DNA of 64,000 nt from Stomoxys calcitrans (GCF_963082655.1 NC_081554.1:45194291-45258290), one strand, 5' to 3'. Shown: positions 32,873 through 43,045, counted from the stretch's first letter. The notes: generated by a model from the letters alone, not told the origin. Numbers and translations: made by a program.

Positions 32873-33739
32873 TCATCCAGGGTTTTTCTTGGGCTGATTT
32901 CCTTTCCCGAAGAGGTAAACTATCTTCAAAGGACCCCACCCCAGTGCAGTCGTAAGCCTATTGACATCGTCGTCAATGTCTTCTATGCTTGGACAATTTA
33001 AACTGTCTTGCCCAAGTCTTCTTCTGAGTAGCCTTCCGAATTTTGTCCAGTTGGTTTTCATCTTATTCCGGAAGCTTAACGGATTCGGCGCTGGCCGTGC
33101 TATTCTAAACCTAATGTAGCGATGGTCAGAGAAAGAGTGTTCGATGGAGATTCTCCAATCCTGAACCTCATCGATTAGATTTTCCGAACATATCGTCGCA
33201 TCTAATCCCTCCTCCCTAATCCTATTCACAAAGGTAGCGGTGTTACCAATATTTAGCTTTATTAGGTCGTTGGTATTCAAGAACTCTGGAAGGGCTTGGC
33301 CCCGCTTATTAGTGTTGGTGCTACCCCACGAAATGTGGAGAGAGTTCGCATCGCACCCTATTAGAACCTCGTTTCCTGTCTGTTTTGCCTTCCACACCAG
33401 GCGTTGGAGCTGCGACGTGGGTGGCGGAGAGTCGAAAGGCAGATAAAGTAATGCCAGACATGCTCCACCGTCTCCCTGTCTCACCACTGTTGCATCCGAC
33501 GTTGACAACTCTGGGGAAAATATATCATACAAATTTTTATGACAAATAACGCAGGTCCTCGGCCGAGTACCAGTGTTAGCATAGAATAATTGGTAGTTGA
33601 TATGGTTCAGAAACTTTGTTCCGGTCGTCCATGGCTCCTGAATTAAGGCAATATGAATTTTACCCTTACTGGTTTTCACCATTAGAGCTGGTGTAGCAGT
33701 CTCGCTCCGGTGGAGGTTTATCTGGATTATCTCAATCAT
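32873..33739 (-). CDS. LINE-A APE-type endonuclease domain, intact frame
   Basis: This 288-codon open frame is the N-terminus of ORF2: an apurinic-like endonuclease that nicks the target site to prime reverse transcription. Motifs: QINLHR at residues 6-11, LIQEPW with Glu35, GCDANSLHISWGS with Asp130 and Asn132, and SDH at 204-206. All expected catalytic residues are present, and the length fits the domain plus the start of the linker. The start at 33739 precedes IEIIQINLHR, the usual first strand. The frame ends in KGNQPKKNPG, which runs on in another frame (GEIRNIGKEVRRLFNRARGK). Confidence 0.85.
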   Translation of the reverse strand: MIEIIQINLHRSETATPALMVKTSKGKIHIALIQEPWTTGTKFLNHINYQLFYANTGTRPRTCVICHKNLYDIFSPELSTSDATVVRQGDGGACLALLYLPFDSPPPTSQLQRLVWKAKQTGNEVLIGCDANSLHISWGSTNTNKRGQALPEFLNTNDLIKLNIGNTATFVNRIREEGLDATICSENLIDEVQDWRISIEHSFSDHRYIRFRIARPAPNPLSFRNKMKTNWTKFGRLLRRRLGQDSLNCPSIEDIDDDVNRLTTALGWGPLKIVYLFGKGNQPKKNPG

Positions 33740-33809
33740 TGGTCCTCCAGTAAATGGGCATCTTGGGAGTAGGTGATGATCTCATCGTCTGCTCCCTGTT
33801 CTTTAGACT

Positions 33810-34335
33810 GCAATGACTTTTGTACACTGCACAGCCCAGTCTAGTCTTCCGACTCTTTATAAAGTCGGTAATGGTCCCTGTTCGTTAAGCTGTATTGGGT
33901 TTCCATTCCCTGTACTGCCTGGAGTTTCAATACTAGGATCTTTGCCAATCTTAACCTTCCAAATCATAAGTAAATCGGCTTCTGGAGAGTTGTTGCATGG
34001 AGCCGATGGTGGTACCATGGCTCCCTGTTCGTTGGGTTGCATTGAGACTCCTGTCGCTACGCTGCCTAATGTTCCAGTATTAGGATATTTACCTATCCCA
34101 GTATTCCGAATCATTAAGTCGGTGATGGGTCCGTCGTCGGGTTCTTATTTGTTAAGCTGTGTTGGGTCTCTCGCCACTACACTGCCTGATATTTTAGTAT
34201 TAGGATCTTTGCTTCTTCTTCTCCTAGTCTTTCCAATATTGAAAGATGCCTTGATTGTCTCGTTGTCGGCCCCCTGTTCGTTAGGCGGTGTTGAGTCACC
34301 TGCCACTGCATGGCCTGATGTCGCAGAATGAAAAT
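33810..34335 (-). repeat. Four degenerate ~130-bp repeats between ORF1 and ORF2
   Basis: Minus-strand units contain NEQG or a variant followed by a Ser/Thr-rich stretch, then IGK.PN.. and GSVA.....QLNEQG. The phrase 'ctgttcgtt.g.tg.attg' recurs at about 33883, 34025, 34146 and 34275, spacing 142, 121 and 129 bp. An unrelated plus-strand frame of 172 codons through here is its antisense shadow. One diverged unit is present in the LINE-A copy at 56540-56690. Confidence 0.75.
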
Positions 34336-34339
34336 TTCT

Positions 34340-36720
34340 CTCTATCCTAGTCTTCCCAATCTTGAAAAAGACCGGCCTTTAATCTTAGCTAAACTTGTCA
34401 CGGAGACTTGATCAATGCCAACCACAAAGAGAGTTCCTTTCTCCTTCTCCTCCCTGTGGAAGACCTCCCACTTCTCTGCAACCAAACCTTGGTTTTGCTT
34501 TCCCAAGAATCCCAACATGCGTTCCGTCGCAAATTTACTGCCCATCGCTTTATGAAGACCGTAGCCTTTGTGAGCTGGGGGATATCCATCTTTCTCACCA
34601 GGTCGAGCTTTGCGCCCTCCCAGGGAACGTGAATACCTCTGAAGAGCTGTTTGACGGTATCAATACATTCCGCCGACGCAAAACGCAGCGTAAAGATGTC
34701 CCCGCTAAACTCGCAGCTCATCATTTGTATGGGTGGGCCCTATACAGAGTTCCACACATGTTCAAAATCAGGTCGTTGACCAGATCCTCCACTTGGGACC
34801 GATGATCTGTGGAATCCTGCCGAATGCACAACCGATATTGATGACTGCATAAGTCAGCTCATCTCTGTTGTGCATCCTTGCCACTCTAGCGTAAGAGGGC
34901 GGCTCCTTACCATTCTCAGCGACCATCTTCCCCTTCCGTGATGGCTGTGGCCTCCTTTTGGAAGTCACAGTCTTCCATGAAGACTCAGGGGCCGTGCGCT
35001 TCCTTCCTTCGTTGCTGTTCCAACTTTGTCTACCTCCGAAGGACACTGTCTGGGGTCTCCATTGCGGGATGGCTGGCTTGGTTTTCCCAGCAGGGATCTG
35101 TTTTTATACCCTCCACCGTATAACACCTCGAAATATGCGTCTGAGACCCCGTCCGTCCGTCTGTCTGTCGAAAGCACGCTTACTTTCGAAGGAGAAACGC
35201 TAGCCGCTTGAAATTTTCCACAAATACTTTTTATTAGTGTAGGTCGGTTGGGATTGTAAATGAGCCAAATCGAATTATGTTTTGATATAGCTGCCATATA
35301 AACCGATCTTGGGTCTTAACTTCTTGAGCCTCTAAAGGGCGCAATTCTTATCAGATTTTATTGAAATTTTGCACATAGTGTTTTGGTAGTACTTCCAACA
35401 ACTACGAAAAGTATGGTTTAAGTCGGTCCATGTTTTAATATAGCTGCCATATAAACCGATCTAGGGTCTTGACTTCTTGAGCCTCTAAAGGGCCCAATTC
35501 TCGTCTGATTTAACTGAAATTTTGCACGTAGTGTTTTGGTAGTACTTCCAACAACTACGCAAAGTATGGTTTAAGTCGGTCCATGTTTTGATATAGCTGC
35601 CATATAAACCGATCTTGGGTCTTGACTTCTTGAGCCTCTACAGGGCCCAATTCTCGTCTGATTTAACTAAAATTTTGCACGTAGTGTTTTGGTATCACTT
35701 TCAACAACTGTGCTAAGTATGATTCAAATCGGTTCATAATCTGGTATAGCTGTCATATACCTTGGAGCTTGACTTCTTGAACCTCTAGAAATCGCAATTC
35801 TCATCCGATTTGGCTGAATTTTTGTACAACGGCTTCTCTCATGACCTTCAACATACGTGTCTAATATGGTCTGAATCGACCAATAGCTTGATACAGCTCC
35901 CATATAAACCTATCTCCCGATTTTGCTTCTTGAGCCTCTACAAGGCGCAATTCTTATCCGTATGAACTGAAATATTACACAATGACTTTTACAATGTTCA
36001 GCATTCATTTATGGTCCAAATCGGATTATAACTTCATATAGCTCCAAAAGCATAGAACTATTATGCTATTCAATGTTCTATTATTGTCTAACAAGAGATA
36101 CCGCGCATAAAACTCGACAAATGCGATCAGTGGTGGAGATCAATGGTGGACAATAAGATTCGGCCCGGCCGAACTTAGCACGCTCTTACTTCTTCTTCTT
36201 TAGTATTTTAGCAGTGTTATACTCTTCGGGAGATCTGATTCTTTTTCCAGCTTCCGTAGAATTGCTTGGAATGTCAGTTCTATCCCTTCCAATATCCTGC
36301 ATTTTCGCCCGATTACGCTGTTGGTACATACTCCTCTGTCTCCTTCGTCGTGGACCGGATCGCTTTCTCGGTCTGCTTGTGAGCTTAGCAAAGCCATCGC
36401 TCACTTCTGCCGTCATCCCGATGCCCTCATCTCTCGATTCGGCTGCGATGACTGTTTCATTGACACAGTCGCTGTCTGAATCCGAGTCAGAAACACCAAC
36501 TTTGCTTTAAGGCTGCGGACGAACAGTGCATCCCTCTGGTTTATCCGTCTCTTCCTCATTTATTTGTCTGACGACTAGTTGTGCGCTTGAAGCATTACTC
36601 TCGACTACAGGTGCCAAGGCACCCACACCTGTAGGAGGGGAGGACCACACGCTACGGTCTGACGCCGCCACCGCAGTTGTTGGATCTTTGGAGTCCATTT
36701 CTAGACTGCTCCAAAAGGCT
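34340..36720 (-). pseudogene. LINE-A ORF1 (gag-like), split by HINE-A
   Basis: Nucleic-acid-binding ORF1. N-terminal part (36698-36192): start SKDPTTAVAASDRSVWSSPP, NEEETDKPEG, a stop, then SDSDSDSDCVNETV and a strongly basic part (SRPRKRSGPRRRRQRSMYQQ, NRAKMQDIGRD), ending KILKKKK at the HINE-A insertion. Beyond the insertion (35104-34340): KRRPQPSRKGKMVAENGKEP, SYARVARMHNRDELTYAVIN, then CEFSGDIFTLRFASAECIDT and RGIHVPWEGAKLDLVRKMDI. Stops and frameshifts break it. Which RNA-binding fold is used is not clear from sequence. Confidence 0.75.
35105..36191 (+). mobile_element. HINE-A element inserted in LINE-A ORF1, full length
   Basis: Starts TTTTTATACCCTCCACCGTA (the GGATGGGGG part is missing), with the 5' block shortened before CCGTCCGTCCGTCTGTCTGT, five to six core units, and ends GATTCGGCCCGGCCGAACTT, AGCACGCTCTTACTT. 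It interrupts LINE-A ORF1 between the KILKKKK codons and the KRRPQPS segment, so both ends are bracketed by known sequence and no long target duplication is seen. Confidence 0.9.
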
Positions 36721-36838
36721 TAAAAATTGTTTTTGTAATAGGTAGTACCTATTCCGAGGTAAGGATACATATTTTTTTTTCTTTGAGGAGCGAAATAAAA
36801 ATACTTCCGCTTCACTCAACGGCTACACACAGATTCTA

Positions 36839-37075
36839 TGGGTTGCCCAAAAAGTAATTGCGGATTTTTTAAAAGAAAGTAAATGCATTTTTAATAAAAC
36901 TTAGAATGAACTTTTATCAAATATACTTTTTTTACACTTTTTTTCTAAAGCAAGCGAAAAGTAACAGCTGATAACTGACAGAAGAAAGAATGCAATTACA
37001 GAGGCACAAGCTGTGAAAAAATTTGTCAACGCCGACTATATGAAAAATCCGCAATTACTTTTTGGGCAACCCCAT
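36839..37075 (-). mobile_element. MarM MITE 1
   Basis: TIR GGGTTGCCCAAAAAGTAATT at left and AATTACTTTTTGGGCAACCC at right. Inside: the 'ttaaaagaaagtaaatgc' end shared with the transposase copy at 22392, then 'tttctaaagcaag', 'agctgataactgacagaag' and 'caacgccgactatatgaaa'. About 237 bp, no coding capacity. It lies between the LINE-A 5' end and a HINE-B piece. Confidence 0.92.
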
Positions 37076-37153
37076 AGATGTAGTTCTCATATATATTTTC
37101 GTCCGATTTTGACTAATATATCAATTATGTGGTTATTTGTTAATCGATCCTCA
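37076..37153 (+). mobile_element. HINE-B core fragment
   Basis: 'tctcatatatattttcgtcc', 'atgtggttatttgttaatcg': the reverse of the HINE-B unit at 49.5-50.4 kb. Confidence 0.65.
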
Positions 37154-37485
37154 GGAGGCCACCGTAGCGCAGAGGTTAGCATGTCCGCCTATGACGCTGA
37201 ACGCCTGGGTTCGAATCCTGGCGAGACCATCAGAAAAAATTTTCAGCGGTGGCTTTCCCCTCCACCCTCCAAATGGCAACATTTGTGAGCTAATATGCCA
37301 TGTAAAACTTCTTCTCCAAAGAGGTGTCGCACTGCGGCACGCCTTTCGTACTCGGCTATAAAAAGGAGGCCCCTTATCATTAAGTTTAAACTTGAATCGG
37401 ACTGTACTCATTGATAGGTGAGAAGTTTGCCCCTGTTCCTTAGTGAATGTTCATGGACAAAATTTGCAATTTGCATTAACCTATC
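37154..37485 (+). mobile_element. SINE copy 7, best-preserved head
   Basis: Head AGGAGGCCACCGTAGCGCAG, A box TAGCGCAGAGGTTAGCA, anticodon-arm-like region, B box GGTTCGAATCCTGG, then CGAGACCATCAG. Body GTGTCGCACTGCGGCACGCC, CTATAAAAAGGAGGCCCCTT, 'cttgaatcggactgtactc'; tail 'aaaatttgcaatttgcatt'. About 330 bp. Use this copy as the reference for the family. The tRNA-like part probably acts as an internal pol III promoter. Confidence 0.92.
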
Positions 37486-37611
37486 GTCACACAATTCACT
37501 CTCACTGAGGTCACTAAGGTTTCTCTTATGACTTTTCTGATCTCTTGATCTCCCTGATCTCATAGAATATCCGGATGTCCATATGTCCGGATTTTGGATT
37601 TCGATGACTTA

Positions 37612-37849
37612 TTGGGTTGCCCAAAAAGTAATTGCGGATTTTTCATATAGTCGGCGTCGTCAAATTTTTTCACAGCTTGTGACTCTGTAATTGCATTCTT
37701 TCTTCTGTCAGTTATCAGCTGTTACTTTTAGCTTGCTTTAGAAAAAAAGTGTAAAAAAAGTATATTTGATTAAAGTTCATTCTTAGATTTATTAAAAATG
37801 CATTTACTTTCTTTTAAAAAATCCGCAATTACTTTTTGGGCAACCCAAT
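37612..37849 (+). mobile_element. MarM MITE 2
   Basis: TTGGGTTGCCCAAAAAGTAA at left, its complement at right, TA on both sides. Opposite orientation to MITE 1: the 'catatagtcggcg' end is at left. Confidence 0.93.
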
Positions 37850-37856
37850 AGTTTCG

Positions 37857-37940
37857 CTGAATTAACCTGCATACCCACTGTGGTGTAGAGTATCAAAAGG
37901 TCGTCTAGGCCCGACTTTAGGCCGTCTTTACTTGTTCCAT
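37857..37940 (+). mobile_element. HINE-type 3' end fragment
   Basis: 'ctgtggtgtagagtatcaaa', 'ggtcgtctaggcccgacttt', 'ggccgtctttacttgttcc': a further HINE end variant. Confidence 0.5.
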
Positions 37941-39226
37941 ATGATGTTGGGTTATGACTTCTAATACTCATAGCAAATCGGTTCGCAAACAGTTTTTGTG
38001 GGAAACATAGAAGCTGTCATTTATTCAAATACCATCTTTAGGACAGCGATGGGCAAATATACACACAATATTGCACTTTGCTGTGTACTTATGCAAGAAC
38101 AGAAGCCCATAAACTTGCAAATAATAGGCACATGTGTTTGGATGCCCATCCTTGCTTTAGGCACAAATTTCCACTTGAGTGATGTATAGCGAAATAAATT
38201 GAATGGCTTTAACACTGAAGAGTTTTACACAGCATTAGGGAAGAAGTAAACCAGATGGGAGTCGACTCAGGTTTTAGACATAATGTGTGATGACCCCAAT
38301 AACCAGGCTTAATGCGCGATATATACACACTCTAATCTGTGGCTAGTTTTATTAAAAAAAAAGTTATTTATAGCACACAAACTACAATATTATTTTTTAT
38401 ACAAAATAATAAAAACACGTAAATTATACCACAAAAATAACCACTCTTCTGTAGAACGCCTGAGTTTTCCTTTGCCTACGAATTATTCCCTCTTGCGTCA
38501 TACATATAGTTGTTGTTGTTGTCGTTTTTGTTGTTGTATTATAGATGTATCTGTTGGTTTTTGTTTGAAACATTCCCCTGTGTTCATTTTAAACAATATG
38601 CATAAACATATTTTTCTCCTAAAAGTATAAGGCAAACAGAATTTTTATTATTTTGGCAATATTTGTCGTAATTTTACTATTGTCGTTCCGAGTTTACTCC
38701 TATATATGTGGAAGCATTCAGCTGGCTGTCTGGATGTGTGGAATGTTTATGTGGAACAAATATTAATACGAAAAGTTTTGCAATAAAGGAAACTGAAATG
38801 CAAAAAATATTTTTTTTGGTGGCCCCTTGCCAATGGCCATAAATGGGACACCATACACACTTTCTTTTTCCCATTGTTGTTGGTCGCTCCTATTATTGTT
38901 TTCATGTTGTATAGTTATTACTATTCTCCTCTTATCGGACAGACAAATAGAAGGGGAGGCAGGCTGGCTACCTTTTATTGGTCTGCTATGCATGTCCTTA
39001 AATGAACATTGTGGTATAGCTTTGATATCGGGAACAGTGGTGTGGTTCTTTGTAAATAGTCCTATAACACTAGCGAAAGCTAGCGAAGTCTTGTGAAATG
39101 AAGATATTTGGAGGAAAACGTTATGCTTTTATGCAGATCGAATAATAATCGACCAGGTTAGGATAATTTAAATGGGTTGCTGCCTACCAGGTTAGTTTAG
39201 TCGGAGGCAATATTTGGTTCTTTAAG
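37941..39226. other. Unique stretch
   Basis: AT-rich with GTT microsatellite at 38508-38537. No gene recognised; frames are short and without motifs. Confidence 0.4.
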
Positions 39227-39375
39227 ATAACCAGTTGGAGAAGGTAAAGCAAGAGAAATGGTTGCTGTCCTAGAGAAAGAAAGGTATAGGAGGGTAAAAA
39301 TTTTGGGTAAAGGCGACTTCACTTTGGCGGCCTTCTTGGACATAAAAATGGTTTTTAATAACCTGAAATTGGAGT
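39227..39375 (+). pseudogene. LINE RT motif-A fragment
   Basis: A short open piece gives FTLAAFLDIKMVFNNLKLEC, the palm motif A (usually AFLDI.GAFNNV) of I/R1/Jockey-type RT, here with the catalytic Asp kept and AF changed to VF. It is fused to the RTE element that starts just after. Confidence 0.6.
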
Positions 39376-39920
39376 GCATTCTCTCAAATTCTTCAACATC
39401 AGCCTTATTTTTGCCCACGCCCCGACGGAAGACAAAGACGAGCAGACCAAGGATATTTTCTACGAGCGCCTACAGAGAGAATATGACCGCTGCTCCGCCC
39501 ATGATATTAAAATCGTTCTGGGAGATTTTAATGCGAAAATAAGGAAGGAAGAAATTTTTGGTCCAACAGTGGGAAAGTTTAGCCTCCACCAGATAACGTC
39601 CAGTAATGGGTTGAGGCTGATGTATTTCGCCGCGGCAAAAAACACGGTTGTAAGTAGCACCAGATTTCAACATAAAAATATTCACACAGCCACATGGCTG
39701 TCACCCGATCAAAACACAAGGATCACTTTGTGATAGATGGAAGGCATTCATCCAGCGTCTTAGATGTACGAATATAGATTCGGATCATTACCTTGTTGCT
39801 GCAAAACTTCGCACCCGTTTGAACATGGCGAGGAAAGTACGATCTGACACTGCATGGAAGCTGGACATTGAAAAGCTGGATACACAACATATGGCAACGG
39901 CATACTCCACTCGACCGACC

Positions 39921-40730
39921 CAACTGCTTGATGAAAGCACTCCTTGTTGCGATGGTATAATGGCGCAGTGGCAAACTATTGCCCACTCCATGGAAAATGC
40001 CGCGAAATCCGTACTTGGGTACCGGAAGACTCCTCCAAGGAACCCATGGTACGATCAATAGTGTCGAGATGCTACTGAAGCCAAGAATGCGGCATATAGA
40101 GCAACCCTGCAATCAGTAGCTGATGAAGGAGAGGTATCGGGCGCAAAGGAGAGAGGAGAAACGTCTATTCTGCAGAAAGAAAAAGGAAATGGAAAGACTT
40201 GAGTGTGAGCGAATTTAGATGTACAGGAGTCAGAATGAAGTCCGGAAATTCTATCAAAGAATTAAACATCAAACCGATGGCTTTGGTGCAGGCACATCCT
40301 CCTGCAGAGGCAAAGAAGGAAAACAACTACTTGATGAAAGCACTCCTTGTTCTAATGATATAATGGCGCAGTGGTAAACTATTGCCCACTCCATGGAAAA
40401 TGCCGCGAAATCCGTACTTAAATACCCGAAGCCTTCTCCAAAAAACCCATGGTACGACCAAGAGTGTCGAGATGCTACTGAAGCCAAGAATGCGGCATAT
40501 AGAGCAACCCTGCAATCAGTAGCAACGTGCCAGATGAAGGAGAGGTATCGGGTGAAAAGGAGAGAGCAGAAACGTCTATTCCGCAGAAAGAAAAAGGAAA
40601 TGGAAAGACTTGAGTGTGAGCGAATTTAGATGTACAGGAGTCGGAATGAAGTCCGGAAATTCTATCAAAGAATTAAACATCAAACCGATGGCTTTGGTGC
40701 AGGCACATTCTCCTGCAGAGACAAAGAATG
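39921..40730 (+). repeat. 403-bp tandem duplication in the RTE
   Basis: The segment beginning CAACTGCTTGATGAAAGCAC at 39921 recurs from 40324 (CAACTACTTGATGAAAGCAC) and both run through 'ggcatatagagcaaccctgc', 'agaaagaaaaaggaaatgg' and 'ggctttggtgcaggcac'. 403 is not a multiple of 3, so the duplication itself breaks the ORF. Confidence 0.85.
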
Positions 40731-41049
40731 AAATCTGGTAACTGATACAGATAACATGCTGAGGATATGGAAAGAACATTTCACCCAACTGCTAGTGTCC
40801 GACGTTGGCGGCGAAGGGGATACCGCAGAACCAATCCCTGATGATGGTATTGAATGTTTACCTCCTACTCAGAATGAGGTCCAAGTAGCAGTGACCCGAC
40901 TAAAGAACAACAAGGCAGCAGGAGCCGACGGATTACCGACTGCACTGACCGGAGGCGACACCCGGATAAGGAGCATGCATCAGCTTATCTACGCAATCTG
41001 ACTAGAAGAACGCATACCCGATGATTGGAACCTCAGCATACTATGTCCC

Positions 41050-42021
41050 GTGCACAAGAAAGGAGACAAGACGGAATGTGCCAACTACAGAGGAATAAGT
41101 CTCCTCCCCATCGCATACAAGATACTCTCGAGTGCACCGTGTGAAAGATTAAAACCTAAAGTCAATGAGATAATTGGGCCCTATCAATGCGGCTTTAGAT
41201 CAGGTAAATCCACCCTAGACCAGATATTCCCACTGCGCCAAATCCTGGAAAAGACCCGAGAAGGACAAATCAACACCTACCACCTCTTTGTTGACTACAA
41301 AGCCGCCTTCGATACTCCTTTACGTTCAAATGTATTTCAAGCCATGTCTGAGTTTGATATCCCTGCAAAATTAATAAGACTCTGCAGGATGACACCTGCT
41401 GATACGCGTTCCTCAGTAAGAATAGGAAAGAGTCTCTCCGAACCATTTAATACCAAACGAGGGTTCAGACAAGGAGACAGCCTATCGTGTGATCTCTTTA
41501 ATATCCTGCTGGAGAAGATTATACGAGATGCAGAAGTGAATAGATATGGCACACTAATCACAAGAGAACACATGCTATTCGCCTATGCCGACGATATCGA
41601 TATCATAGGTCGGTCACCGGAATTAGTAACTGCAGCCTTTGAAAGAATCGAAAGAGAGTCAGTGAAAATGGGTCTGGCAGTAAATGGAGACAAGGCGAAA
41701 TGGATGGTTTCAACTCCCAAAAAGCCTTGCACAACCGAGCACATAAAGAAAATGGAGAAAGTTGAGAACCACAACTTTGAGGCAGTCAGTAACTTTATCT
41801 ACCTCGGCACCGCCACAACCGAAACGAATGACACCAATTTTGGGATTAAGCGAAGAATAATACTGGCAAAAAGATGCTACTTTGGACTAAGTAAGCAGTT
41901 TAGAAACAAGGCCAGCTCTCGACAGACGAAGACTACACTTTACAATTCACTAATACTACCTGTACTGTTATATGGTTCTGAAGCATGGGTACTAGTGAAA
42001 GCAGATGAGGCAGTGCTATGA
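41050..42021 (+). CDS. RTE reverse transcriptase domain, 323 open codons
   Basis: RNA-templated DNA polymerase of the RTE. Open from MHKKGDKTECANYRG to the stop after KADEAVL. Motifs: ISLLPIAYKILSSAPCERLK, GPYQCGFRSGKSTLDQIF, YHLFVDYKAAFDTPLRSN (motif A, catalytic Asp), FNTKRGFRQGDSLSCDLFNI (motif B), MLFAYADDIDIIGRS (motif C, both Asp), LAVNGDKAKWM, then ILPVLLYGSEAW at the end of the thumb. All polymerase residues are present. The frame is free of stops, unlike its flanks, so this copy is fairly young. Inactive as a whole, because upstream and downstream frames are broken. Confidence 0.88.
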   Translation: MHKKGDKTECANYRGISLLPIAYKILSSAPCERLKPKVNEIIGPYQCGFRSGKSTLDQIFPLRQILEKTREGQINTYHLFVDYKAAFDTPLRSNVFQAMSEFDIPAKLIRLCRMTPADTRSSVRIGKSLSEPFNTKRGFRQGDSLSCDLFNILLEKIIRDAEVNRYGTLITREHMLFAYADDIDIIGRSPELVTAAFERIERESVKMGLAVNGDKAKWMVSTPKKPCTTEHIKKMEKVENHNFEAVSNFIYLGTATTETNDTNFGIKRRIILAKRCYFGLSKQFRNKASSRQTKTTLYNSLILPVLLYGSEAWVLVKADEAVL

Positions 42022-42402
42022 GTATTTGAGAGAAAGATTCTTCGTAAAATATATAGTTTGCTTTAGTGGAGAATATAGGCGACGCATGAACCACGAGCTG
42101 TATGAGCTGTATGACGACGATAGGATAGTTACACGCATCAAAATACAACGGCTGCGTTAGCTAAGTCATGTTGTCAGAATGTGTGAAGAAGCTCCAGCAA
42201 GGATCTTTTGAAGGCAAACACTGCGGTACACGCAAACCGGGAAGACCAAAAGCCCGTTGGTAAGATCAAGTTGTGGGAGACACCTCGAAACTGGGTGTCA
42301 GAGATTTTAGAATGAGCGCAGAAGATCGAGGAGCTTGGAACGCTATTCTACGTTCGGCTAGTGGAACAAATATACTGTCATAGCCAATTAAAGTAAAGTA
42401 AT

Positions 42403-43045
42403 CTTCTCAGACAGCCAGGCATCCATTAAATCCCTGGAGAACGTACTTCTGAACACAAAAACCGCCATTTACTGTCTCAGATCTCTTAACGAGATGGCTG
42501 AACACCCTACACATTCCAGGGATACTGGAATCTGTGGGTATGCCTCTTGCAATATGTAAGCTATGTTTTCAGGATCCGGCCCGAAGGATGAATGGTAGCT
42601 AGTCACAAGGAGGGGGCTGAGAGCATTCCAAAACTATGTGGCCTAATCTACATTTGCAGTGGTCTACCGCTTTGCTGTCATTATTTAGGACAGACGTCGC
42701 AGTCATTGTGTCCGTCATGACTGGTTACTGTCTAATCGGAAAACATGCTGATAGACTGAAGGTTCGCAGCAACGAGTTTTGCAGATGCTGTGAGGACATC
42801 GAAGAAAAAGAGAATATAGGACACCTTCTGCGTGTGTGTCCCGCACTAGCAGACAGAAGAAGTTTCACATTAGGTTCTCATTTCTTTGAGAACCTGTCTG
42901 ATTTAGCGGTGAAGATTCACAAGTTATTGGGATTTTTAAACGATAGGAACTAGAAGACATCTTCCTTCTTCTCTTCCTGTGGTATCACAATCGACGAAAA
43001 CGTCTAAGTGACTCCGATGACAGACTGCCACTTAAACCTAACCTA
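42403..43045 (+). pseudogene. LINE-B 3' end (RNase H end and zinc-binding C-terminus)
   Basis: Starts IFSDSQASIKSLENVLLNTK, matching the RNase H part at 24170, then skips to a C-terminal region with HADRLKVRSNEFCRCCEDIE, EKENIGHLLRVCPALADRRS (C-x2-C...H-x4-C) and LAVKIHKLLGFLNDRN, stop. The 3' UTR ends 'cacttaaacctaacctaacc', again a CCTAA-type tail. Confidence 0.8.

Larger units (their letters stand above)
30050..36780 (-). mobile_element. LINE-A, longest copy, with HINE-A inserted in ORF1
   Basis: Non-LTR retrotransposon read right to left: ORF1 (36698 to about 34340, split by a HINE-A at 35105-36191), a repeated linker (34330-33810), endonuclease (33739-32873), RT (32607-31400), RNase H (31219-30510) and a CCHC-like C-terminus with the 3' UTR ending in GGTTAGGTTGAAAAGAGG near 30050. 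An APE endonuclease with RNase H after the RT fits the I superfamily (I, LOA/Bilbo, R1 grade); I cannot place the clade. Several duplications, frameshifts and a deletion over the RT active site make it inactive. Confidence 0.88.
39376..42402 (+). mobile_element. RTE-clade LINE, 5' truncated
   Basis: From the endonuclease C-terminal half (FNISLIFAHAPTEDKDEQTK, IKIVLGDFNAKI, FGPTVGKFSLH) through the linker (NAAYRATLQSVATCQMKERY, RRKKKEMERLECERI) to RT and the C-terminal GTRKPGRPKARW-type segment and WNAILRSASGTNIL. The 3' end is 'ccaattaaagtaaagtaa', a short AAAGT-type tail. The single-ORF layout, the HKKGDKTECANYRGISLLP motif and the GRP...DR..W C-terminus are RTE/BovB/Craft-like. A 403-bp duplication and several stops break the frame upstream of the RT. 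Confidence 0.82.

Noticed and set aside
33813..34331. 172-codon plus-strand frame with hydrophobic repeats
   Set aside because: It is antisense to the LINE-A linker repeats and owes its openness to their composition.
37160..37235. tRNA gene
   Set aside because: A and B boxes are present, but the same head precedes a common body in eleven copies, with tails and target duplications; it is a SINE head.
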